DNA of 64,000 nt from Rhodocyclales bacterium (lineage in GTDB: Bacteria > Pseudomonadota > Gammaproteobacteria > Burkholderiales > Rhodocyclaceae), in the NCBI GenBank assembly GCA_003105015.1, contig PQAF01000032.1, positions 62,001 to 126,000 of the forward strand, written 5' to 3'. The position numbers and the translations under genes are program-made. The notes below the pieces were generated by a model. That model was not told where the DNA came from, ran no database searches, and worked only from the letters and a program-made list of their open reading frames with translations. Below, piece after piece: positions 8,605 through 17,569 of the stretch; the first letter of the stretch is position 1, and every line of letters starts with the position of its first letter.

Positions 8605-11001
8605 TCACTTCGGCAACTCGTAGCCTTTGTCGCGGAACAGGCGCAGGCAGGCATCGGCCACCTGCGGGTCGTAGAACCGGCCGCTGTTCTGCGCGATCTC
8701 TTCCAGCGCCTTGTCGATGCCGAGCGCCGGCCGGTAGGGCCGGTGCGAGGCCATCGATTCGACCACGTCGGCCACGGCGAGGATGCGCGCTTCCAGGATG
8801 ATGGCTTCGCCCTTCAGGTGCTGCGGGTAGCCGCTGCCGTCGAGACGCTCGTGGTGCTGCAGGATCACTTCGGGCAGCGGCCAGGGAAATTCCACTCCCT
8901 TCAGGATGTCGTAGCCGCTGCGGGCGTGGTTCTTGATGATCTCGTATTCCAGCTCGGTCAGCCGCCCCGGCTTGCTGAGGATTTCCGCCGGCACGCTGAT
9001 CTTGCCTATGTCGTGCACGTAGCCGGTCATGCGCAGGCCGGTGACGGTTGCCTCGGGCAGGCCCAGCTCCTCGCCGATGGCGGCGGCCAGCTCGCCGACG
9101 CGGCGCTCGTGGCCGGACGTGTACGGGTCGCGCAGCTCGACCATGGCCGAGACCGCCTCGACGGTGGCCATCATGGCGTGCTCCAGCCTGTGCGTGTAGC
9201 GCTCGATCTCCTCCTGCGCCTTCTTGCGCTCGCCGATGTCCTGCGCCACGCCGAGGATGACCGGTTTGTTTTCGAGATGGGCGCGCGTGGCGCGCGCGCC
9301 GATGTCCACCGTGCCGCCGTCCTTGCGCAGGCCGGTGAGGTTGCGCTCGACCGACTCCACCTCGCCGGCGAGGACGGCGCGCAGCATCTCGGCGACCTCG
9401 GCGCGGTCTTCCTCTGCAATCAGCGGCATGACTTCCCGGCCGTCCAGCTCGCCGGTCGCGTAGCCGAGGATCTCGCAGGCGCGCGGGTTGGCGAAGACGA
9501 AGCGCCCGCCGTCGAGCATGAAGATGGCGGCGATGTTCTGCTCGACGACGCTGCGGAACAGGATTTCCCGCTCCCGCACCGATTCCTCCGCCTGGCGGCG
9601 CAGCGCTTCGCGGTCGAAGTTCTCGAGGGCGAAGGAGACGTCCTTGGCCATCTCCTCGAGCAGGGCGCAGGTCTGGGCGTCGAAGGCGCCCGTCTCGGCC
9701 GCATACAGATTGAGCGTGCCGACGACGAAGTTGCGGCGCGTGAGCGGCAGCGCCGCCGAGGCGCGGATGGCGGCCTGCCGGGCCGCCTCGTGCCAGGGTG
9801 CGGTGGCCGGATCGGCGAGGAAGTCGTTGCAATAGTAGGGGCGTCCTTCGCGCAGGGCGACTGCCGAGGGGCCGCGGCCTTCCGGCACGGCCGGATCGAG
9901 GCTGATGCCGATGCCGCTCAGGTAATCGCCAAGGTTGCCGGCGCTCACGGAGGGCGCCAGCCTGGCCGTGGCCTCGTCGATGAGGCCGATCCAGGCGCCG
10001 AGGTAGCCGCCGGTGTCCGCGCAGATGTGGCAGATGCGCTCGAACAGGGCGTCCCGGTTGCCAAGGCGGACGATGGCCTCGTTGGTCTGGCTGAGCACGG
10101 CGTAGGCCGTATACAGGCGGCGGATCTGCGCCGCCGCCTCGCGCTGGTCCTCCAGTAGACTGAGCAGGGCGGCGCGCGCACGCTCGTTTTCCTCGATGCG
10201 TCGCTGCAGCTCGGCTTCCATGGCCTTGCGTGCGGTGATGTCGCGGATGACGGCGGTGAACTGCGTGCGGCCGCCGACCCCGGCCGCCGACAGCGCGATC
10301 TCGATCGGAAAGAGGCGGCCGTCCTTGCGGCACCCCTCGAGTTCGACGACCCGGCCCATGATGCGGGATTCGTGCGTGTCCAGGTAGCGCCGCATGCCGG
10401 CGCGATGGGCCTCCTGGTGCTGCGGGGGAATCAGCAGGGTGACCGGCTGGCCGAGGACCTCGGCGGCGGCATGGCCGAAGACGGTTTCGGCGCCGCGGCT
10501 GAAGTAGCGGATGAGGCCGTCGTCGTCGGCGGCGACGATGGCGTCGGCCGCGGAGTCGGCCATGGCGCGGAAGCGTTCCTCGCTCTCGCGCAGCGCCGTT
10601 TCGGCGCGCCGCCGCTCGCGCCGCTCGCCGGCATCGGCGATCTCGCGCAGCACCACCGGGGCGAGGCGCGACAGGTTGCTCTTCATCAGGTAATCGTTGG
10701 CGCCCCGGCGCATCAGCTCGACGGCGGCCTCCTCCCTGATGGCGCCGGAGACGACGATGAAGGGAATGTCGCGCCCGCTCTCCTGCAGGAGGGCCAGCGC
10801 GGCGCCGGCATCGAAATCGGGCAGGCGGTAGTCGGACAGCACGACGTCCCAGTTCCGCCTTTCCAGTGCGGCGGCCAGCGCCACGGCCGTTTCGACGCGC
10901 TCATGCAGGACTTCGTGGCCGGCCTGCTGCAGATGCCGGACCAGCAGGCGGGCGTCGTCCGCGGAGTCCTCGACGATCAGGACGGAGAGCGGCGCGTTCA
11001 T
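8605..11001 (-). CDS. Response regulator with PAS-GAF-PAS and HD-GYP output
   Basis: REC: VLIVEDSADDARLLVRHL...DVVLSDYRLPDFD; GAF block; HD-GYP: HERRVGELAAAIGEELGLP...YVHDIGKISVPAEIL...HHERLDGSGYP. Confidence 0.93.
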   Translation of the reverse strand: MNAPLSVLIVEDSADDARLLVRHLQQAGHEVLHERVETAVALAAALERRNWDVVLSDYRLPDFDAGAALALLQESGRDIPFIVVSGAIREEAAVELMRRGANDYLMKSNLSRLAPVVLREIADAGERRERRRAETALRESEERFRAMADSAADAIVAADDDGLIRYFSRGAETVFGHAAAEVLGQPVTLLIPPQHQEAHRAGMRRYLDTHESRIMGRVVELEGCRKDGRLFPIEIALSAAGVGGRTQFTAVIRDITARKAMEAELQRRIEENERARAALLSLLEDQREAAAQIRRLYTAYAVLSQTNEAIVRLGNRDALFERICHICADTGGYLGAWIGLIDEATARLAPSVSAGNLGDYLSGIGISLDPAVPEGRGPSAVALREGRPYYCNDFLADPATAPWHEAARQAAIRASAALPLTRRNFVVGTLNLYAAETGAFDAQTCALLEEMAKDVSFALENFDREALRRQAEESVREREILFRSVVEQNIAAIFMLDGGRFVFANPRACEILGYATGELDGREVMPLIAEEDRAEVAEMLRAVLAGEVESVERNLTGLRKDGGTVDIGARATRAHLENKPVILGVAQDIGERKKAQEEIERYTHRLEHAMMATVEAVSAMVELRDPYTSGHERRVGELAAAIGEELGLPEATVTGLRMTGYVHDIGKISVPAEILSKPGRLTELEYEIIKNHARSGYDILKGVEFPWPLPEVILQHHERLDGSGYPQHLKGEAIILEARILAVADVVESMASHRPYRPALGIDKALEEIAQNSGRFYDPQVADACLRLFRDKGYELPK

Positions 11002-12764
11002 GTCCGAACGGCTCCGGAGGGATGCGCCCCGGCGGGCGGTGCGGCGTCCTGCGGCTGTCCGTAGCGGGGCGGTTCGCCGAGCCGCTGCCGCAATTCGTTG
11101 ACCTCGGCCTTGAGTTCGCCGATGCGGCCCTCGCGGTCGAGGGTCGCCTCGTACCAGCGGCGCAGTTCGTCGAGTTGCCTGCGCACGGTTTCCTCGGCGC
11201 GCCGGCGCTCGCCGATGTCGCGGATGAAGCTCTGGCGGAAGCGCTGCCCGTCGATCTCCACGACGCGCGAGCTGATTTCCACCGGGAACAGGCTGCCGTC
11301 CTTGCGCCGGTGCATCGTCTCGAACTGGACGCCGCCCGGCCTGTCGGCGGCGCTGAACTGGCGGTCGAGGGAATCGAGCGTGTCCGGGTCGCGCAGGTCG
11401 CGGACATGGCGCGCGCGGATTTCCTCGGCCGTGTAGCCGTAGGCGGCCAGCGCCGCCTCGTTGGCCTCGACGATCCGCCCGGCCGGGTCGACGAGCAGGA
11501 TGATGTCGCGCGCCTGCTGGAACAGCGCCTCGAAGCGGAGCGCCAGCGCCGCCCGCTCCGCCTGCGCCAGCCGCTCGCTGGCGGCGTGGGCGGCCTGGCG
11601 GTTGTGCCAGAGCAGGACGACGAACAGGGCCGAGATGCCGATCGCGAGCAGGACCATGGAGAAGATCTGGCCGGCCTGCCGGCGCAGCGGCCGCAGCACC
11701 TCATCGGTGTCGGTCTTGGCCTCGATGTGCCAGGGTGTGCCGGGCACGGCTTCGAAGGCGGCAATGACCTCGACCCCGCGAAAGTCCCTGCCTTCGTAGA
11801 TGCCGTCTCCTTTCTTCCGGACCAGGTGCGAGGCGAAAGCCGTGTCGGCGAGCGGAACGCGCCGTTCCGTCGGGCGCGCCCCGGAGCGGCGCGGCGGCGT
11901 GATGAAGGCGACATCGTCGCCCTCGACCCGCAGCAGCAGGGCCTCCGAGGAATCGCTCGGAATCGGCCAGGACTGCGCCATCGGAAACAGCAGGGCGAGC
12001 GGGTCGGCGCTGAGGACCAGCACGCCCGCGGCTTCCGGCAGGGGCAGCAGGAAGTCGATGCGGTAGGCCAGGCCGGCGGCATCGACGGGATGCACGTCGT
12101 TGAGTCGGAAGCCGCCGCCGGCGGCGGTTTGCGCGATCGCCTGCCTGAGCGCGGACTCGGGTGCGCGGGCTTCGCCGGCCTGCAGCAGGGGGCGGCCGTC
12201 CGCCGCGTAGAGGCCGATTGCCGTCCATTCCCCGGTTTCGAGCAGGGCATTGAAATGCAGGCGGACATGGCGGGCGGCGTCCTGCGCGGCATCCGTCGCG
12301 AGCCGCCGCGCGGCCTCGAGAAGGTCCGGGTCGCGCCGCAGCATTTCCGCCTGCTGGCGGCCTTGGCCGACCCAGGTCCGGATCTGGACGGCTTTCAGAT
12401 CGGCGATGGCGGCCTGCTGGCTAAGCTGCTGCTGCTTGAAGGCGGCGGCCTGGTGGCGATAGGCGAGGGTGCCGGTGCCGGCGATGAGCGCGACGAGCAG
12501 CAGGAAAGTCAGTCCCAGCAGCACGGCGCCGTGACGGTCCGGCACGACCTCTGCGGTCGGCGCCGGCGTACGCATGAGCGCGTACATCACCAGCGCCGTC
12601 ACGGTCACGAAGCCGAGTCCCTTCCAGGACTGGACGAGGAAGTGCGTCTCGCGATCCGGGATTAGCGTGGCGGTCAGTTCGTCGGATACCAGTATCCACA
12701 GCACCGCTGTCGCCAGATAGCCCAGCGAGATCCTGGCCGGGCGGGAAAGTCGCATATCGATCAT
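10998..12764 (-). CDS. Membrane Cache/PAS sensor protein lacking a kinase domain
   Basis: TM regions, periplasmic domain, PAS (RFEALFQQARDIILLVDPAGRIVEANEAALAAYGY), ends in coiled coil RRWYEATLDREGRIGELKAEVNELRQRL; ATGA overlap with the downstream HD-GYP regulator. Confidence 0.75.
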   Translation of the reverse strand: MIDMRLSRPARISLGYLATAVLWILVSDELTATLIPDRETHFLVQSWKGLGFVTVTALVMYALMRTPAPTAEVVPDRHGAVLLGLTFLLLVALIAGTGTLAYRHQAAAFKQQQLSQQAAIADLKAVQIRTWVGQGRQQAEMLRRDPDLLEAARRLATDAAQDAARHVRLHFNALLETGEWTAIGLYAADGRPLLQAGEARAPESALRQAIAQTAAGGGFRLNDVHPVDAAGLAYRIDFLLPLPEAAGVLVLSADPLALLFPMAQSWPIPSDSSEALLLRVEGDDVAFITPPRRSGARPTERRVPLADTAFASHLVRKKGDGIYEGRDFRGVEVIAAFEAVPGTPWHIEAKTDTDEVLRPLRRQAGQIFSMVLLAIGISALFVVLLWHNRQAAHAASERLAQAERAALALRFEALFQQARDIILLVDPAGRIVEANEAALAAYGYTAEEIRARHVRDLRDPDTLDSLDRQFSAADRPGGVQFETMHRRKDGSLFPVEISSRVVEIDGQRFRQSFIRDIGERRRAEETVRRQLDELRRWYEATLDREGRIGELKAEVNELRQRLGEPPRYGQPQDAAPPAGAHPSGAVRT

Positions 12765-12913
12765 TTCGTTTGTTCGAGCCTGCGGCCGGGCGGCGGTCAC
12801 GGCGACCCTGCAAACGTCGACGCGACAGCCGGCACCGGCTGACGCTATGTTTATAGCATGACTGCGTCCGGAGCGAAGGCAAAATTTGAGGCGACGGCCG
12901 CCGGCGCGTGTTA

Positions 12914-12952
12914 TCCTTACACGAAAGTAAGGAATTGGTATGGAGGTAAGGA
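12914..12952. promoter_or_regulatory. Candidate TA operator: TCCTTAC-N6-GTAAGGA plus a third half-site GTAAGGA
   Basis: 12914 TCCTTAC, 12927 GTAAGGA, 12946 GTAAGGA immediately upstream of ATG 12954. Confidence 0.6.
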
Positions 12953-12953
12953 C

Positions 12954-13199
12954 ATGGAAGCGACGCTCACGAGCAAGGGGCAGATCACCATCCCGAAGGC
13001 GGTGCGCGACACGCTCAAGCTGCATGTCGGCGACCGCATCGAGTTCCTCGTGGACCCGGACGGGTCGGTGCGCATCGTCCCGGCCACGCGCCCGGTCACG
13101 GAACTGAAGGCGCTGCTGTCGCGGCCGCGGCGGGCGCTCAGCCTGGAGGAGATCGACACGGTCATCGCCGAGCGCGGCGCCCGGAAGAAGCGGGCATGA
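12954..13199 (+). CDS. AbrB/MazE-like antitoxin
   Basis: MEATLTSKGQITIPKAVRDTLKLHVGDRIEFLVDPDGSVRI. Confidence 0.87.
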   Translation: MEATLTSKGQITIPKAVRDTLKLHVGDRIEFLVDPDGSVRIVPATRPVTELKALLSRPRRALSLEEIDTVIAERGARKKRA

Positions 13200-13591
13200 C
13201 CGGCCTCGACACCAACGTACTGCTGCGCTACATCGTGCGCGACGACGCCGTCCAGGCGAAGGCGGCCAGCCGGCTCATCGAAGAGCGCTGCAGCAAGGAG
13301 CGTCCCGGCCACGTCTCGCATGTCGTGCTGGCCGAACTGGCGTGGGTGCTCGGGCGCGGCTACGGCTACGCCAAGGAGGAGGTCGTCAAGGTGCTGGCGG
13401 CAATCCTCACTTCGGCCGAACTGCGGGTCCAGGAGGCGGCCATCGCCTGGGCGGCCCTGCGCGCTTTCCAGTCCGGACAGGCGGATTTCGCCGATTACCT
13501 GATCGGCGCGGTCAACGCCGAACGCGGTTGCGAGACGACCTTCACCTTCGACAAGCGCGCCGCCCGGTCGGACTGGCATACCCTGCTGTGA
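13196..13591 (+). CDS. PIN-domain (VapC-like) toxin
   Basis: MTGLDTNVLLRYIVRDD...HVVLAELAWVLGRGY...FADYLIGAVNAERGCETTFTFDKRA. Confidence 0.88.
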   Translation: MTGLDTNVLLRYIVRDDAVQAKAASRLIEERCSKERPGHVSHVVLAELAWVLGRGYGYAKEEVVKVLAAILTSAELRVQEAAIAWAALRAFQSGQADFADYLIGAVNAERGCETTFTFDKRAARSDWHTLL

Positions 13592-15537
13592 CGCTCGAAG
13601 CCGTCTTCGCCGCCGACGGCGCGCTGGCCCGCGCCATTCCCGGCTATCGCCTGCGCCCGCAGCAGGTCGAGATGGCGCAGCGCATCGCCGAGGCGATCCG
13701 CAAGCACGGCGTGCTGGTGGCGGAGGCGGGCACCGGCACCGGCAAGACCTTCGCCTATCTCGTGCCGGCGCTGCTGGCCGGCGGCAAGGCGATCGTGTCC
13801 ACCGGCACCAAGACCCTGCAGGACCAGCTCTTCCAGCGCGACCTGCCGACGGTGCGCGACGCGCTGAAGGCGCCGGCCACCATCGCGCTCCTCAAGGGCC
13901 GCGCCAACTACGTCTGCCACTACCACTTGGAGCGCGCCCGCGAGGCCGGGCGCTTCCTGTCGCGCGAGGAGGCCGGCCACATCCTCGCCATCGCCCGCTT
14001 CGCCAAGACCACCACCACCGGCGACAAGGCCGAATGCGCCGCCGTGCCGGAGGATTCCGGCGCCTGGGCGGCGGCGACCTCCACCCGCGACAACTGCCTC
14101 GGCCAGGAATGCCCGAACGCCAAGGAGTGCTTCGTCATGGCGGCGCGGCGCGAGGCGCAGGCGGCCGACGTGGTGGTGGTGAACCACCATCTGTTCTTCG
14201 CCGACGTGATGCTGCGCGACACCGGTGTGGCGGAACTCCTGCCGGCCTGCAACACGGTGATCTTCGACGAGGCGCACCAGCTGCCGGAGACGGCCAGCCT
14301 GTTCTTCGGCGAGAGCGTGTCGACGGCGCAGTTGGTCGAGCTGGCGCGCGACGCGCGCCTGGAGGGCCTCGCCGCGGCGAAGGATTTTCTCGACCTGCCG
14401 GAGGGCGCCCGCCTGCTGGAGAAGGCGGCGCGCGACCTGCGCCTGGCGGTGCCCGGCGAAAACGCGCGCTATTCCGCCGCGCAGCTGCCGCCGGCCTTCC
14501 TCGAGGCGCTCGACAAGGCGGCCGCCGAACTGGCGCATTTCGGCGCCCTGCTGGAATCGCAGGCCGGCCGCTCGGAGGGCCTGGAGAATTGCTGGCGCCG
14601 GTCGCAGGAGCTGGCGCTCGTGCTGAAGCGCTGGCGCGACGTCGAGGAGCCGGGCCTGGTGCGCTGGGCCGAGGTGTTCAGCCAGGCGCTGTCGCTCAAC
14701 GCCACGCCGCTCGTCATCGCCGACATCTTCAAAAAGCAGATGGAAGGCCACCCGCGCGCCTGGATCTTCACCTCGGCGACGCTGGCGGTGGAGAGCGACT
14801 TCTCGCATTACTGCAACGAGCTCGGCCTGAACGGCGGAGAGAATCCCGCCGACACCGGCTGCTGGGGCAGCCCCTTCGACTACCCGAACCAGGCGCTGCT
14901 CTACGCGCCGCAGGCCATGCCCGACCCGAACAGCCGCGAGTACAACGAGGCGGTGGTCGAGGCGGCCTGGCCACTGATCCACGCCAGCCGCGGCCGCGCC
15001 TTCGTGCTGTGCACCAGCCTGCGCGCCATGCGCCGCATCCACGAACTGCTCAAGGCGCGATTCGAGGCGGAGGGCTTCGACCATCCGCTGCTGCTGCAGG
15101 GCGAGGGCTCGAAAAGCGAACTGCTGGCGCGCTTTCGCCGCCTCGGCAACGCCGTGCTGGTGGCCAGCCAGAGCTTCTGGGAGGGCGTGGACGTGCGCGG
15201 CGAGGCGCTGTCGCTCGTCATCATCGACAAGCTGCCCTTCGCGCCGCCCGACGACCCGGTGCTGGCGGCGCGCATCGAGCACATGAAGCGGGAAGGCCGC
15301 AACGCCTTCATGGAATACCAGCTGCCGCGCGCCGTCATCAGCGTCAAGCAGGGCGCCGGCCGGCTGATCCGCGACGAGAGCGACCGCGGCGTGCTGATGA
15401 TCTGCGACCCGCGCCTGATCGCCAAGCCCTACGGCAAGCGCGTTTGGCGCTCGCTGCCGCCGATGCGGCGCACGCGCGAGGAGGACGAGGCGGTGGCGTT
15501 CTTCGACACGGCGGAGGCGGGCGATGCGCTGGCCTGA
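13588..15537 (+). CDS. dinG: ATP-dependent DNA helicase, DinG/XPD family
   Basis: VAEAGTGTGKTFAYLVPALL, Cys cluster CLGQECPNAKECFV, DEAHQLPETA, SQSFWEGVDVRGEALSLVIIDKLPF; GTG start overlapping the PIN gene. Confidence 0.85.
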   Translation: MTLEAVFAADGALARAIPGYRLRPQQVEMAQRIAEAIRKHGVLVAEAGTGTGKTFAYLVPALLAGGKAIVSTGTKTLQDQLFQRDLPTVRDALKAPATIALLKGRANYVCHYHLERAREAGRFLSREEAGHILAIARFAKTTTTGDKAECAAVPEDSGAWAAATSTRDNCLGQECPNAKECFVMAARREAQAADVVVVNHHLFFADVMLRDTGVAELLPACNTVIFDEAHQLPETASLFFGESVSTAQLVELARDARLEGLAAAKDFLDLPEGARLLEKAARDLRLAVPGENARYSAAQLPPAFLEALDKAAAELAHFGALLESQAGRSEGLENCWRRSQELALVLKRWRDVEEPGLVRWAEVFSQALSLNATPLVIADIFKKQMEGHPRAWIFTSATLAVESDFSHYCNELGLNGGENPADTGCWGSPFDYPNQALLYAPQAMPDPNSREYNEAVVEAAWPLIHASRGRAFVLCTSLRAMRRIHELLKARFEAEGFDHPLLLQGEGSKSELLARFRRLGNAVLVASQSFWEGVDVRGEALSLVIIDKLPFAPPDDPVLAARIEHMKREGRNAFMEYQLPRAVISVKQGAGRLIRDESDRGVLMICDPRLIAKPYGKRVWRSLPPMRRTREEDEAVAFFDTAEAGDALA

Positions 15538-17569
15538 CTTCCTCGGCTCGGTCCGCGCCAAGCTGGTGCTGATCGTCCTGCTGCCGCCGCTGGTGATGGT
15601 GCCGGCGCTGGCCGGCCTGCTTTTCTACTGGGGCGATGCCGCCTACGACAAGCTGCTGGTGTCGCGCGTCAGCGCCGAGTTGATCACCGCCCACCAGTAC
15701 CTCGACCGGGTGCTCGACACCAACGGCCGTGCCGTCGCCGGCTTCGCCGACTCGGCGCGGCTGGCGCGCGCCATGTCGGGGGACGGCCTGCGCGAGCTGC
15801 TGCAGCAGACCGCGACGAACGAGCGCTTCGACTTCGTGCGCCTGCTCGATGCCGAGGGGCGCATCGTCGCCGGCAGTGGCGAGGTGCCGGTCGGCCGCAA
15901 GGAGGACTGGCCGGTGGTGCGCGAGGCCCTCAATGGCCGCAAGAGCGTGGCGATCGACATCTTCAGCGCCGCGCAGCTCGCCGAGATCTCTCCGGCGCTG
16001 GCCCAGCGCGCGCGCGTGCCGCTGGTGCCGACGCCGAACGCCGCGCCCGATCCGCGCAGCGAGGAGACGCAGGGCATGCTGATCCATGCCGCCGCGCCGG
16101 TGTGGAACGCAGAGGGCCACCTCGCCGGCGTGGTGGTGGCCGGCGTCATGCTCAACCACAACCTCGACTTCGTCGACACCATCAACGACATCGTCTATCC
16201 GGAGGGCTCGCTGCCGCTCGGCAGCAAGGGCACCGCCACGCTGTTCCTCGGCGACGTGCGCATCGCCACCAACGTGCGCCTGTTCGGCGGCGACCGCGGG
16301 GAATCCGGAACGCGGGCGCTGGGCACCCGCGTCTCGCAAAAGGTGCGCGACGCCGTGCTGGGCGAGGGCAGGACCTGGCTCGATTCGGCCTTCGTGGTGA
16401 ACGACTGGTACGTTTCCGGCTACGAGCCGGTGCTCGACGGCGCGGGCAGGCGCGTCGGCATGCTCTACGTCGGCTACCTCGAGACGCCCTTCGCCCGGGT
16501 CAAGTACACCATCTTCGCGACGCTGATCGGCCTCTTCGCCGCCGTCATGGCGGCGAGCAGCGCGCTGCTGTTGTGGCGGGCGCGGCGCGTCTTCAAGCCG
16601 CTGGAGACCATGGATACGACCATGGCGGCGGTGGAGGCGGGCGACGTCACGGCGCGCGTCGGCGCCGTGCCCGGCCGCGACGAGATCGCGCGCCTGGCCG
16701 AGCACTTCGACCGGCTGCTCGACACCCTGCACGAGCGCAACGCCGAGCTGTCGCGCCTGAATACCGAGCTCGACTTCAAGGTGATCGAGCGCACGCGCGA
16801 ACTGGCCCTCGCCCTGGAGGAGCTGCGCGCCGCGCAGAAGCAACTGGTGCGCTCGGAGAAGCTCGCCGCCATAGGCCAGCTCACCGCCGGCGTGGCGCAC
16901 GAGATCAACAACCCGATCGCCGTCATGCAGGGCAACCTCGACCTGGTGCGCGAGGAGCTGGGCGAGGCGGCGGCGCCGGTGAAGAACGAGCTCAGACTGC
17001 TCGACGAGCAGATCCACCGCGTCCGCGTCATCGTCACCAAGCTGCTGCAGTTCGCCCGTCCCGACGAATTCGCCGGCTACGTCGAGACGGTGGACGTCAA
17101 CGCTGCGGTGGCCGACTGTCTGGTGCTGGTGCGGCACGAACTGAAGAAGGGCGACATCGCGGTGGTGCAGGAACTGCGCGCCACGCGGCCGGTGCGCGTG
17201 AACCGCAACGAGCTGCAGCAGGTGCTGATCAACCTCGCCGTCAACGCCATCCACGCCATGACGGCCGGCGGCCGCCTGACCTTCGTCACGGCGGACTGGG
17301 AGGGCAAGGGCGTGTGCATCGGCGTGCGCGATACCGGCGCGGGCATTCCGCCGGAGCACCTGGCGCGGGTGTTCGATCCCTTCTTCACGACCAAGAAGAC
17401 CCAGGGCACCGGTCTCGGACTTTCGATCTCGCTGGCCTTGATCGAGCGCTACGGCGGCACCATATCGGTAGACAGCCGCCTGGGCGCGGGCACCGAATTC
17501 AGCGTCTTCCTGCTCGCCGAACCGGTGTTCCGCGAACAGGAAGGCCTCGATACGATAGAGAATACCTGA
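15524..17569 (+). CDS. Cache-HAMP sensor histidine kinase
   Basis: Two TM regions, HAMP, AIGQLTAGVAHEINNPIAVMQGN H-box, GIPPEHLARVFDPFFTTKKTQGTGLGLSI. Confidence 0.92.
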   Translation: MRWPDFLGSVRAKLVLIVLLPPLVMVPALAGLLFYWGDAAYDKLLVSRVSAELITAHQYLDRVLDTNGRAVAGFADSARLARAMSGDGLRELLQQTATNERFDFVRLLDAEGRIVAGSGEVPVGRKEDWPVVREALNGRKSVAIDIFSAAQLAEISPALAQRARVPLVPTPNAAPDPRSEETQGMLIHAAAPVWNAEGHLAGVVVAGVMLNHNLDFVDTINDIVYPEGSLPLGSKGTATLFLGDVRIATNVRLFGGDRGESGTRALGTRVSQKVRDAVLGEGRTWLDSAFVVNDWYVSGYEPVLDGAGRRVGMLYVGYLETPFARVKYTIFATLIGLFAAVMAASSALLLWRARRVFKPLETMDTTMAAVEAGDVTARVGAVPGRDEIARLAEHFDRLLDTLHERNAELSRLNTELDFKVIERTRELALALEELRAAQKQLVRSEKLAAIGQLTAGVAHEINNPIAVMQGNLDLVREELGEAAAPVKNELRLLDEQIHRVRVIVTKLLQFARPDEFAGYVETVDVNAAVADCLVLVRHELKKGDIAVVQELRATRPVRVNRNELQQVLINLAVNAIHAMTAGGRLTFVTADWEGKGVCIGVRDTGAGIPPEHLARVFDPFFTTKKTQGTGLGLSISLALIERYGGTISVDSRLGAGTEFSVFLLAEPVFREQEGLDTIENT

